Of a stretch of 22,964 nucleotides of DNA, positions 14,836-22,076 are shown one piece after another. How positions within the stretch are numbered: position 1 is the stretch's first letter; every line of letters begins with the position of its first letter. A model generated the notes under the pieces. It was not told the DNA's origin and did not search any database. It saw nothing but the letters and a program-made list of their open reading frames with translations. The position numbers and the translations under genes are program-made. Location of the stretch: NCBI GenBank assembly GCA_002395775.1, contig DGUV01000077.1:1-22964 (forward strand). The letters run 5' to 3'. The stretch comes from Prevotellaceae bacterium UBA4301. Its GTDB lineage: Bacteria > Bacteroidota > Bacteroidia > Bacteroidales > Bacteroidaceae.

Positions 14836-14868
14836 CCCCCTCCTTGGGAGGGGGTAGGGGGAGGTTTT
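14836..14868 (+). repeat. G-rich interspersed repeat, second tandem copy
   Basis: CCCCCTCCTTGGGAGGGGGT continues with AGGGGGAGGTTTT. The core is identical to the copy 68 bases earlier. The intervening CTTCACCCCGCCTCTTTGTG is unrelated. Confidence 0.9.
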
Positions 14869-14887
14869 GTTTGGAGAGGCTTTGTTT

Positions 14888-14902
14888 AGGGGGAGGTTTT
14901 TT
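14888..14902 (+). repeat. Partial G-rich repeat touching the yicC stop codon
   Basis: AGGGGGAGGTTTTTT is the right end of the repeat without its dyad. It runs into the yicC stop codon at 14901-14903. Confidence 0.7.
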
Positions 14903-15779
14903 ACATCACATTCAGCACCTGCTCCTTGATTTGCTCCAGTTCGTCCTTCATGCGCACCACGATGTTCTGCATCTCGGCCTCGTTGGACTTACTGCCGGTG
15001 GTGTTGATTTCGCGGCCCATCTCCTGAGCAATGAATCCCAGCTTCTTGCCCTGTCCGTGACCCGTCTCCATGGTTTCGCGGAAATACTTCAGGTGGTTGG
15101 TCAGGCGTTGCTTTTCCTCATTGATGTCCAGCTTCTCGATGTAGTAGATCATTTCCTGCTCCAGACGGTTGCGGTCATATTCGACACCCTTTATGCTTTC
15201 CAGGTTCTCGATGATGCGCTGGCGAATCTTCTCCGTCCGTCCCTTCTCGTAAGGTTCGATGCTCTGCAGCAGGCGGGCAATGTTGTCCAGTTTCTCCTCA
15301 AACTTCCGTTGCAGGGCCATGCCCTCCTGGCGGCGGAAGTCCATCAACTGGGCAATGCAGTCCTCCACGGCCTGGCGCACCAGGGTCCATTCTTCCTCAC
15401 GGAGTTCGGCCACGGCCTCGTCGCGGCTAAGCACTTCGGGCAGGCGCAGGAGCAGTCCCCACCATTCCTCGGGTTCGGGGATGCCATATCTCTCGCTGAT
15501 AAGCCTGATCTGTTTGCGGTAACTGTCAGCCAGGGCCCCGTTGATGGGAGTGGATGTTGTGCCTTCGCCCTTCTCCACCCACAGGCTGAAGTCCACTTTC
15601 CCTCGCTCCAGGGAGGAGGTTATCAGGTTGCGAATCTCCATCTCTTTCTCGCGATAGGCGGGAGCGATGCGAGTCGAGAGGTCGAGCGACTTGCTGTTGA
15701 GTGACTTGATTTCGGCCGTGATTTTCTTTCCTTCGAATACGACTGTGGCCTTGCCGTATCCTGTCATCGACAATATCAT
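14901..15779 (-). CDS. yicC: YicC/YloC family endoribonuclease
   Basis: The 292-residue protein begins with the family signature MILSMTGYGKA. It continues with the N-terminal domain (EIKSLNSKSLDLSTRIAP) and ends in the DUF1732 domain, with EMGREINTTGSKSNEAEMQN (about 258-277), so it is complete. YicC proteins are endoribonucleases implicated in RNA turnover; in E. coli YicC affects RyhB decay. Substrates in Bacteroidetes are not known. yicC next to gmk is a widespread gene order, and here the DUF559 unit and G-rich repeats sit between the two. Its stop codon touches a partial repeat. A -7 box lies about 30 bases upstream of the start. Confidence 0.94.
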   Translation of the reverse strand: MILSMTGYGKATVVFEGKKITAEIKSLNSKSLDLSTRIAPAYREKEMEIRNLITSSLERGKVDFSLWVEKGEGTTSTPINGALADSYRKQIRLISERYGIPEPEEWWGLLLRLPEVLSRDEAVAELREEEWTLVRQAVEDCIAQLMDFRRQEGMALQRKFEEKLDNIARLLQSIEPYEKGRTEKIRQRIIENLESIKGVEYDRNRLEQEMIYYIEKLDINEEKQRLTNHLKYFRETMETGHGQGKKLGFIAQEMGREINTTGSKSNEAEMQNIVVRMKDELEQIKEQVLNVM

Positions 15780-15808
15780 AAATGTTTGTTTGTTATGAAT
15801 TACATGTG

Positions 15809-15816
15809 CAAAGATA
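15809..15816 (-). promoter_or_regulatory. -7 box for yicC (minus strand)
   Basis: CAAAGATA on the plus strand reads TATCTTTG on the minus strand, an exact TAnnTTTG match, 29 bases before the yicC start. No clear -33 TTTG is seen. Confidence 0.65.
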
Positions 15817-15860
15817 CGGAATTATTCGAAACTCGTAACTCGTATTTCGGAATTAATTTG

Positions 15861-15868
15861 TATCTTTG
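15861..15868 (+). promoter_or_regulatory. -7 box for tsaB
   Basis: TATCTTTG lies 27 bases before the tsaB start, divergent from the yicC promoter in a 116-base shared region. The -33 element is weak. Confidence 0.7.
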
Positions 15869-15895
15869 CGACCAAATAAGGATAAAAAGTAACGA

Positions 15896-16639
15896 ATGTC
15901 CTGCATATTACACATAGAGACCAGCACAAAGGTGTGTTCGGTGGCCGTCAGCCAGGACGGAGCCTGCATCTATGATCAGGCCGACCTGGAAGGCCCCAAC
16001 CATGCCGTGAAGTGCGGTGTGTTTGTCGATGAGGCCCTATCGTTTGCCGAGAGCCATGCCATCCCTCTGGATGCGGTGGCGGTGAGCGAGGGACCCGGTA
16101 GCTACACGGGCCTGCGCATAGGCTATTCCATGGCCAAGGGCGTCTGTTTCGGGCGCAATGTGCCCTTGATATCCCTGCCCACGCTGGAGGTGATGTGCGT
16201 GCCCGTCCTGCTCTATCATGAAGAGATTGAGGACGATGCCCTGCTGGTGCCCATGATTGATGCCCGCCGCATGGAAGTCTATAGCGCAGTCTATGACCGT
16301 GCCCTGAAGCCCATCCGCGGCATCCAGGCCGACATCGTGGAGGCCGACACCTATCGTGAGTATCTCGACGCCCATCCCGTCTATTTCTTCGGCGACGGGT
16401 CCGACAAGGTGCAGCAGGTCATCCAGCATCCCAATGCCCACTTCCTGCCAGGCATCCATCCCATGGCCAAGAACATGCTTCCGCTGGCCGAGCGCAAGAT
16501 GATGCGTGAGGAGTTTACCGACGTGGCCTACAGCGAACCCTTCTATCTGAAGGAGTGGGCCTCCTCCGTCCCTTCCCAAGTAGGGGCGGCGTTCCTGAAA
16601 AAGAAGACGCAGGACAGTGCAATCCATAGAAATGAATAA
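15896..16639 (+). CDS. tsaB: tRNA threonylcarbamoyladenosine biosynthesis protein TsaB
   Basis: TsaB is the partner that activates TsaD for making t6A37 in ANN-decoding tRNAs. The 247-residue protein has the ASKHA-type start ILHIETSTKVCSVAV (4-18), the diagnostic SEGPGSYTGLRIG (64-76), and PMIDARRMEVYSAVYD. It appears complete to LKEWASSV. The end, PSQVGAAFLKKKTQDSAIHRNE, extends past where I expect relatives to stop, and its codons (16564-16589) look like a worn copy of the G-rich repeat. It starts a plus-strand run with DUF4290 and murA and has its own promoter. Confidence 0.94.
   Translation: MSCILHIETSTKVCSVAVSQDGACIYDQADLEGPNHAVKCGVFVDEALSFAESHAIPLDAVAVSEGPGSYTGLRIGYSMAKGVCFGRNVPLISLPTLEVMCVPVLLYHEEIEDDALLVPMIDARRMEVYSAVYDRALKPIRGIQADIVEADTYREYLDAHPVYFFGDGSDKVQQVIQHPNAHFLPGIHPMAKNMLPLAERKMMREEFTDVAYSEPFYLKEWASSVPSQVGAAFLKKKTQDSAIHRNE
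16564..16589 (-). repeat. Possible degenerate G-rich repeat in the 3' end of tsaB
   Basis: CCTTCCCAAGTAGGGGCGG matches CCCTCCCAAGGAGGGGTGA of the gmk copy at about 15 of 19 positions. The outer G-run is missing, so this may be chance. Confidence 0.35.
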
Positions 16640-16650
16640 TAAGTAGAAAC

Positions 16651-17238
16651 ATGCAATATAATACACAGAGAGAGAAACTGCAGATGCCCGAGTACGGGCG
16701 TGGTATTCAGGATATGGTCATGTATGCCGTCTCTCTCCCCACCAAAGGAGAGCGCCAACGTTGCGCCGAGGCCATCTTCGGCGTGATGAGCAACATGCAG
16801 CCGCAAATGCGCGAGCTGCCCGACTACAAGCATCGCATCTGGGACCACATCGCCTACATCTCGAACTATCAACTCGACATCGACTACCCCTGTGAGATTA
16901 ATCGTCTGGGCGAAGAGGCTCCGAAGCCAGAGCCGGTGAAGTATCCGATGAAGAACATTCGCCAGCGTCAGTATGGCTACTTCCTCGAGGAGTCGTTGCG
17001 CCAGTTGGCCGAGATGCCCGAAGGCGAGGAACGCGATGACATGTTGGCCCTGGTGGCCAACCAGATGAAGCAAAGCCTGTTCATCTGGAACCGCGATGCC
17101 ATGGACGAGGAAAAGGTGGCAGCCGACATCGAGCGCTATACGCGTGGTCGTGTGCATCTCGACCTCTCGACGTTCCGTTTCGCTCCTGTGCAGACCTTGC
17201 CTCGCCAGGATGGCCCCCGAAAGAAAAGGAAAAAGTAA
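16651..17238 (+). CDS. DUF4290 domain protein
   Basis: The 195-residue soluble protein (MQYNTQREKLQMPEYGRGIQ at the start, then LPDYKHRIWDHIAYISNYQLDIDYP) matches the Bacteroidetes DUF4290 family, which has no known function. There is no signal peptide or membrane segment, and the C-terminus is strongly basic (PRKKRKK), which could contact nucleic acid or the ribosome; that is a guess. Position between tsaB and murA, with small gaps (11 and 12 bases), is characteristic of the phylum and suggests one operon with tRNA modification and cell-wall genes. Confidence 0.85.
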   Translation: MQYNTQREKLQMPEYGRGIQDMVMYAVSLPTKGERQRCAEAIFGVMSNMQPQMRELPDYKHRIWDHIAYISNYQLDIDYPCEINRLGEEAPKPEPVKYPMKNIRQRQYGYFLEESLRQLAEMPEGEERDDMLALVANQMKQSLFIWNRDAMDEEKVAADIERYTRGRVHLDLSTFRFAPVQTLPRQDGPRKKRKK

Positions 17239-17250
17239 CGCTGAAAGCCT

Positions 17251-18558
17251 ATGTCATCATTTATCATAGAAGGCGGTCATAGCCTGAAGGGTGAGATTGT
17301 GCCTCAGGGAGCGAAGAACGAAGCCCTGCAGGTGCTGTGTGCAACGCTGTTGACCAGCGAGCCGGTGCGCATCAAGAATGTTCCCAACATCGCCGATGTC
17401 AACAATCAGATAAAGTTGCTGTCCGAAATCGGTGTGAAGACCAGCAACAACGGTCCCGGCGACTACACCTTCCAAGCCGACAATGTCAACCTTGACTACT
17501 TGCAGAGCGACGAGTTCCTGGAGCGCTGTTCCCATCTGCGTGGCAGCGTCTTGTTCCTCGGCCCGTTGCTGGCCCGCTACGGCAAGGCCTCTGTCTCGCG
17601 TCCTGGTGGCGACCAGATAGGTCGTCGGCGTCTCGACACCCACTTCCTGGGATTCAAGAAGTTGGGAGCGGCGTTTGACTACGACAAGGAACGTGGCGTG
17701 TTTGAAATCAAGGCCAAGGAACTCAAGGGCACCTACATGCTTCTCGACGAGGCTTCGGTGACGGGTACGGCCAACATCATCATGGCTGCCGTCCGGGCCA
17801 AAGGCACCACCACCATCTACAATGCTGCCTGCGAACCCTACATCCAGCAACTCTGCCTGTTGCTCAACCGCATGGGTGCCCGCATTTCGGGCATTGCCAG
17901 CAATCGGTTGACCATCGAGGGCGTAGATTCGTTGCACGGTGCCGAACACACCATCCTGCCCGACATGATTGAGGTGGGGTCGTTCATCGGCATGGCCGCC
18001 ATGTGCGGCAAGGGCGTGCGCATCAAGAACACCGCCTACGAGCAGCTGGGCATCATCCCCTACACCTTCCGTCGGCTGGGCATTGAAGTCTGCCACGAAG
18101 GCGATGACATCTTCATCCCCGAACAGGAGCACTACGAAATAGATTCGTTCATCGACGGGTCGTTCATGACCCTGGCCGATGCGCCCTGGCCCGGCCTCAC
18201 TCCCGACCTCCTGAGCGTCCTGCTTGTGGTGGCCACGCAGGCCAAGGGTTCGGTGCTCATCCACCAGAAGATGTTTGAGAGCCGCCTGTTCTTTGTGGAT
18301 AAACTCATCGACATGGGTGCACAGATTATCCTCTGCGACCCCCATCGCGCAGTGGTTGTCGGTCACGACAAGCGCATGCCGCTCCACGCCGGGCGCATGA
18401 CCAGTCCCGACATCCGTGCGGGCATTGCCTTGCTCATTGCAGCCATGAGTGCCGAGGGCGTGAGCCAGATTGACAACATCAACCAGATAGACCGTGGTTA
18501 TCAGGACATTGAGGCCCGACTGAATGCCCTCGGTGCCCACATCACTCGCGTAAGATGA
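17251..18558 (+). CDS. murA: UDP-N-acetylglucosamine 1-carboxyvinyltransferase
   Basis: MurA transfers enolpyruvate from PEP to UDP-GlcNAc, the first committed step of peptidoglycan synthesis. The 435-residue length fits. Lys22-Asn23 (GAKNEAL) binds substrate, and Asp319 in GLTPDLLS corresponds to the catalytic Asp305 of E. coli. The loop that carries Cys115 in E. coli (GGCTIG) reads SRPGGDQIGRRRLDTH here, with Asp121 in the Cys position. This Cys-to-Asp change keeps activity and makes MurA insensitive to fosfomycin, as documented in Mycobacterium and Chlamydia; the effect in this organism is inference. The stop overlaps the rimM start by ATGA. Confidence 0.96.
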   Translation: MSSFIIEGGHSLKGEIVPQGAKNEALQVLCATLLTSEPVRIKNVPNIADVNNQIKLLSEIGVKTSNNGPGDYTFQADNVNLDYLQSDEFLERCSHLRGSVLFLGPLLARYGKASVSRPGGDQIGRRRLDTHFLGFKKLGAAFDYDKERGVFEIKAKELKGTYMLLDEASVTGTANIIMAAVRAKGTTTIYNAACEPYIQQLCLLLNRMGARISGIASNRLTIEGVDSLHGAEHTILPDMIEVGSFIGMAAMCGKGVRIKNTAYEQLGIIPYTFRRLGIEVCHEGDDIFIPEQEHYEIDSFIDGSFMTLADAPWPGLTPDLLSVLLVVATQAKGSVLIHQKMFESRLFFVDKLIDMGAQIILCDPHRAVVVGHDKRMPLHAGRMTSPDIRAGIALLIAAMSAEGVSQIDNINQIDRGYQDIEARLNALGAHITRVR

Positions 18559-19064
18559 TTCGGCAGGAGGACGTCTATAAGATAGGTCAGTTGGGCAAGC
18601 CGCATGGGGTGAAGGGCGAGGTGACATTCTCCTTCACCACCGATGTGTGGGATCGCGTCGAGGCCGATTACCTGATACTGCTGCTCGACGGCATCCTGGT
18701 TCCCTTCTTTCTTGAGGAATATCGGTTCCGGGGCGAACACTCGGCTTTGCTGAAGTTTCAGGACATCGACACCATCGAGGATGTGCAGGAACTCAGTGGG
18801 GCAGAGGTTTATTTCCCCTATGAACTGACTCCCGAGGACGACGATGCCGACTACACCTGGTCCTATTTCGAAGGCTTTAGCGTGGAGGACGAGAATGCAG
18901 GCCTTCTGGGCAGGGTGGCGCATGTGGATGAGGCCACGGAGAATGTCCTCTTCGAACTGGAAAACGGTCTCTTGCTCCCTGCCGCTGAGGCTTTTATCCG
19001 CGACATCGACCACGAGGGCCGCATCGTCAGGATGAGTCTGCCCGAGGGACTGTTGGAGATATAG
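18555..19064 (+). CDS. rimM: 16S rRNA processing factor RimM
   Basis: RimM assists maturation of the 30S head by binding S19 and pre-16S rRNA. The 169-residue product has the N-terminal RimM barrel with YKIGQLGKPHGVKGEVTFSF (8-27) and the C-terminal PRC barrel with YFEGFSVEDENAGLLGRVAHV and LLLPAAEAFIRDID. It overlaps murA by ATGA. Its stop codon's last base begins an octamer tandem repeat that leads into dxr. Identity is secure. Confidence 0.94.
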   Translation: MIRQEDVYKIGQLGKPHGVKGEVTFSFTTDVWDRVEADYLILLLDGILVPFFLEEYRFRGEHSALLKFQDIDTIEDVQELSGAEVYFPYELTPEDDDADYTWSYFEGFSVEDENAGLLGRVAHVDEATENVLFELENGLLLPAAEAFIRDIDHEGRIVRMSLPEGLLEI

Positions 19065-19167
19065 AGAAGTTGAGAGAATGAGAAAATGAGAGAATGAGAA
19101 AATGAGAGAATGAGAAGTTGAGATAATGAGAAGTTGAGAGAATGAGGAATTGAGAAAATGAGAAAAA
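19064..19167 (+). repeat. Octamer tandem repeat between rimM and dxr
   Basis: Thirteen consecutive 8-base units of the form GAGARAAT (variants GAGAGAAT, GAGAAAAT, GAGAAGTT, GAGATAAT, GAGGAATT) fill the whole gap. The dxr ATG (19158-19160) is made by the junction of units 12 and 13. Confidence 0.92.
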
Positions 19168-20306
19168 AAATAGCAATACTTGGCTCGACGGGCAGCATAG
19201 GCACCCAGGCACTGCAGGTCATTGAGGAACATGCCGACCTCTACGAAGCCTATGTCCTGACGGCCAACAGTCAGGCCGACTTGCTCATCCGGCAAGCCCT
19301 CCGGTTCCAGCCGGCGGCAGTGGTCATTGCCGATGAAGCCCGTTATCAGTATGTCAGGGATGCCCTGGCCGACCAGCCCATTCAGGTCTATGCCGGACAG
19401 GATGCCCTGTGCCAGGTGGTGGAGAACAGCGAAGTGGACATCGTGCTCACGGCCCTCGTGGGCTTTGCAGGACTGCGCCCGACGGTGGCCGCCATCCGTG
19501 CCCACAAGCAAATAGCCCTGGCCAATAAGGAGACGCTGGTGGTGGCAGGCGAACTGGTTACGCGCCTGGCCATGGAGAACCATGCGCCCATCCTTCCCGT
19601 CGATAGCGAACACTCGGCCATCTTCCAGTCGTTGATGGGCGAGGAGAGCGAGATAGAGAAAATCATCCTCACCGCCTCGGGCGGTCCCTTCCGCAAGTTC
19701 TCGAAAGAAGAGTTGCAGACCGTCACCCCGGCCATGGCACTCCGCCATCCCAACTGGGACATGGGGGCCAAGATAACCATCGACTCGGCTTCGATGATGA
19801 ACAAGGGCTTTGAGGTCATCGAGGCCAAGTGGCTCTTTGGTGTTGAGGCCAGCGACATCCAGGTGGTGGTGCATCCGCAGAGCATCATTCACAGTGCCGT
19901 GCAGTTCCGCGACGGGGCAGTCAAGGCCCAGCTGGGAGTGCCCGACATGCGCGTTCCCATCCAGTTGGCCTTCAGCTATCCCTATCGTCTGGCCAGCCAG
20001 TTCGACCGTCTCGACTGGTACCACATGGCCTCGCTCACCTTCGAGGAGCCCGACCTCGAGCGTTTCCGTTGTCTGGCCCTTGCCTTCGAGGCCCTGCGTC
20101 GCGGAGGCTCGATGCCTTGTGTGGTGAACGCAGCCAACGAGGTGGTCAATCTGGCCTTCCGTCAAGAGCAGTGTCAGTTCCTGCAGATGGCCGAGGTCAT
20201 TGAGACCACCATGCTGCGCGCCACCTTCGTCCAGCAGCCCTCGCTCGACGACCTCTTCCAGTGCGATGCCGAGGCCCGGCGCATAGCAGCTGAGTTTATC
20301 AAATAG
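19158..20306 (+). CDS. dxr: 1-deoxy-D-xylulose 5-phosphate reductoisomerase
   Basis: Dxr converts DXP to 2-C-methyl-D-erythritol 4-phosphate with NADPH, the second step of the MEP pathway, which IspF (11778) continues. The 382-residue product has the NADPH-binding GSTGSIG (9-15), ALANKETLVVAGE, the metal/substrate motifs PVDSEHSAIFQSL, ASGGPFR and NWDMGAKITIDSASMMNKG, and VVNAANEVV near the end. The start codon lies inside the octamer repeat. The product MRKKIAILGST begins exactly where the family does, so the start is credible despite the repeat. It is followed by rseP after a 31-base spacer. Confidence 0.96.
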   Translation: MRKKIAILGSTGSIGTQALQVIEEHADLYEAYVLTANSQADLLIRQALRFQPAAVVIADEARYQYVRDALADQPIQVYAGQDALCQVVENSEVDIVLTALVGFAGLRPTVAAIRAHKQIALANKETLVVAGELVTRLAMENHAPILPVDSEHSAIFQSLMGEESEIEKIILTASGGPFRKFSKEELQTVTPAMALRHPNWDMGAKITIDSASMMNKGFEVIEAKWLFGVEASDIQVVVHPQSIIHSAVQFRDGAVKAQLGVPDMRVPIQLAFSYPYRLASQFDRLDWYHMASLTFEEPDLERFRCLALAFEALRRGGSMPCVVNAANEVVNLAFRQEQCQFLQMAEVIETTMLRATFVQQPSLDDLFQCDAEARRIAAEFIK

Positions 20307-20337
20307 TCAGAGTAGTCCGAATAATCCGATAAATCCA

Positions 20338-21744
20338 ATGAGTGTAATACTAATTAAAACCCTTCAGCTTCTCCTTTGCCTGTCGCTGCTCATCGTGCTG
20401 CACGAGGGCGGTCACTTCGGCTTTGCCAAACTCTTTAAGGTGCGGGTCGAGAAGTTTTTCATGTTCTTCGATTACAAGTTCCATCTTTTCAGCACCCGCG
20501 ACAACTGGTTCACGCGCCTGTTTCCTCGTTTCAAGAACAACGAGACGGAGTACGGCATCGGTTGGATTCCCCTTGGAGGCTATGTGAAGATTGCCGGCAT
20601 GGTCGATGAGAGTCTCGACACCGAGCAGTTGCAGCAGCCTGCCAAGCCCGACGAGTTCCGTAGCCAGAAGGTGTGGAAGCGATTCTTCATTATGGTGGGC
20701 GGTGTGCTCATGAACCTGATTACAGCCTTTGTTATCTATTGCGGCATCATGTACTCACAGGGTGAGGACCGCCTGCCCATGCGCAACATCAAGCAGGGCT
20801 TTGCCTTCAACCAGGAGGCACAGGCACTGGGATTCCGCAACGGCGACATCCCCATCCGCTTCGACGGTGAGGAGATTGAGGGATGGTCCGGTGCCATCCG
20901 TCAGGACCTGTGCAAGGCCCGCACCGTCACTGTCCTGCGACAGGGGCAGGAGGTGGACATCACCATGCCCGAGGATGGCATGAACCTTATCGACATCATC
21001 TACATGCAACCTCCCTTCCTGGTGCCCATCTCACCCACTTTGGTGGATTCGGTGCTGCCCGAGGGCCCTGCAGGTCGCGCAGGCATACAGGCCGAAAGTC
21101 GCCTGTTGGCAGTGGACGGAACGCCCGTTGTCAACTGGACCGACTACGATTCACTCTATCTGCGCAAGCAGGATGTGCTGGCCCTGAAGTCGTGCACCCA
21201 TGCTGACAGCCTCCGCATGCGCAACATGACGCTCGTCTTCCAGAATCCTTCGGCCGAGACGCCCGACACGGTCACCATTCAACTCGATGACAACTACATG
21301 ATGGGCATCGTGCGCCACAATGTGCTGGCCGATTATGAGATTGTGCATACCGACTACAACCTCCTCACCTGCATCCCTGCCGGACTCAAGTATGGCTGGG
21401 AGACACTCGTGGCCTATATCGACCAGTTCCGCTATGTTGCCACGCTGCAGGGAGCCAAGGAGGTGGGTTCGTTCATTGCCATCGGCAATCTCTTCCCCGA
21501 TTCGTGGAACTGGCTCCGCTTCTGGATGCTCACAGCCTTCATCAGCATTGCCCTTGCCGTCATGAACATCCTGCCCATCCCCGGGCTCGACGGCGGCCAT
21601 GTGGTCATGCTCATCTACGAGGCCATCACGGGCCACGAGCCCAGCGAGAAGGTGATGGTGTGGTTTGAGTACATTGGCATGGCTATCATCATCGGCCTCA
21701 TGCTCTTGGCTTTTGGTAACGACATTCGCCGGTTCCTGCTATGA
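20338..21744 (+). CDS. rseP: Site-2 membrane metalloprotease, RseP family
   Basis: RseP-type proteases cut transmembrane segments, for example of anti-sigma factors, within the inner membrane. The 468-residue product has the zinc motif HEGGH (His22, Glu23, His26) in the first membrane helix, MVGGVLMNL in a further helix, two PDZ-like regions in the periplasmic part (about 155-290), and the second active-site motif NILPIPGLDGGH in a late helix before the C-terminal helix ending FGNDIRRFLL. The PDZ repeats are somewhat divergent. It directly follows dxr, a common bacterial pairing. The spacer before it contains the low-complexity words AGTCCGA, AATCCGA and AATCC. Its stop overlaps the next gene. 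Confidence 0.94.
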   Translation: MSVILIKTLQLLLCLSLLIVLHEGGHFGFAKLFKVRVEKFFMFFDYKFHLFSTRDNWFTRLFPRFKNNETEYGIGWIPLGGYVKIAGMVDESLDTEQLQQPAKPDEFRSQKVWKRFFIMVGGVLMNLITAFVIYCGIMYSQGEDRLPMRNIKQGFAFNQEAQALGFRNGDIPIRFDGEEIEGWSGAIRQDLCKARTVTVLRQGQEVDITMPEDGMNLIDIIYMQPPFLVPISPTLVDSVLPEGPAGRAGIQAESRLLAVDGTPVVNWTDYDSLYLRKQDVLALKSCTHADSLRMRNMTLVFQNPSAETPDTVTIQLDDNYMMGIVRHNVLADYEIVHTDYNLLTCIPAGLKYGWETLVAYIDQFRYVATLQGAKEVGSFIAIGNLFPDSWNWLRFWMLTAFISIALAVMNILPIPGLDGGHVVMLIYEAITGHEPSEKVMVWFEYIGMAIIIGLMLLAFGNDIRRFLL

Positions 21745-22076
21745 TGAAACCGACCGTCGCTTTAGCCACTCTCTTTTGTTTGCTTGTCCTGACAGGCTGC
21801 GAACGCAAGCCCGACGACGAACAGCAAGGCCAGCAGATGCTGACCCAGGCCCGCTATGCCTACATCGAACACGACTATGACGCCGCTCGCGACACCATCC
21901 TCAGCCTGCGCCGCAGGTTCCCCATGGCGCTTGAGGCACGCAGGCAGGCCATCCTGCTCATGGACAGCATCGAACTGATGGATGCCCAGGGCGATTCGCT
22001 GAAGACCGAGTTCTTCCGTCGCAAACTGGAGCATGATAAGTTGAACATTGAAGGACTGGCGGATGAGACAAATTAG
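21741..22076 (+). CDS. Small lipoprotein, possibly TPR-like
   Basis: The 111-residue product has a lipoprotein signal peptide with lipobox LTGC (Cys20), so it should be a lipid-anchored envelope protein. The mature part is helical and charged (QMLTQARYAYIEHDYDAARD, then LRRRFPMALEARRQAILLMD), which resembles one or two TPR-like helix pairs. I cannot assign a function. ATG 21741 overlaps the rseP stop; ATG 21744, one codon later, is an equally good start. The gene overlaps the downstream CCA-enzyme gene by 14 bases, so it is part of the same operon. Confidence 0.82.
   Translation: MMKPTVALATLFCLLVLTGCERKPDDEQQGQQMLTQARYAYIEHDYDAARDTILSLRRRFPMALEARRQAILLMDSIELMDAQGDSLKTEFFRRKLEHDKLNIEGLADETN

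Larger units (their letters stand above)
14290..14868 (-). mobile_element. Candidate mobile unit: DUF559 gene between inverted G-rich repeats
   Basis: The DUF559 coding part (14375-14740, minus strand) has the repeat at 14290-14318 on one side and copies at 14768-14804 and 14836-14868 on the other, in opposite orientation, so that the outer ends read ACCTCCCCCT and AGGGGGAGGT. Solo copies elsewhere in the window would be the related short form. No target-site duplication could be identified and no known transposase is present. That the nuclease moves the repeat is a hypothesis. Confidence 0.35.

Noticed and set aside
14706..15704. Plus-strand open frame of 332 codons over the G-rich repeats and yicC
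   Set aside because: It is antisense to yicC. Its start only reads through the repeats (PSLGGGRGRF) and nothing in it resembles a known protein.
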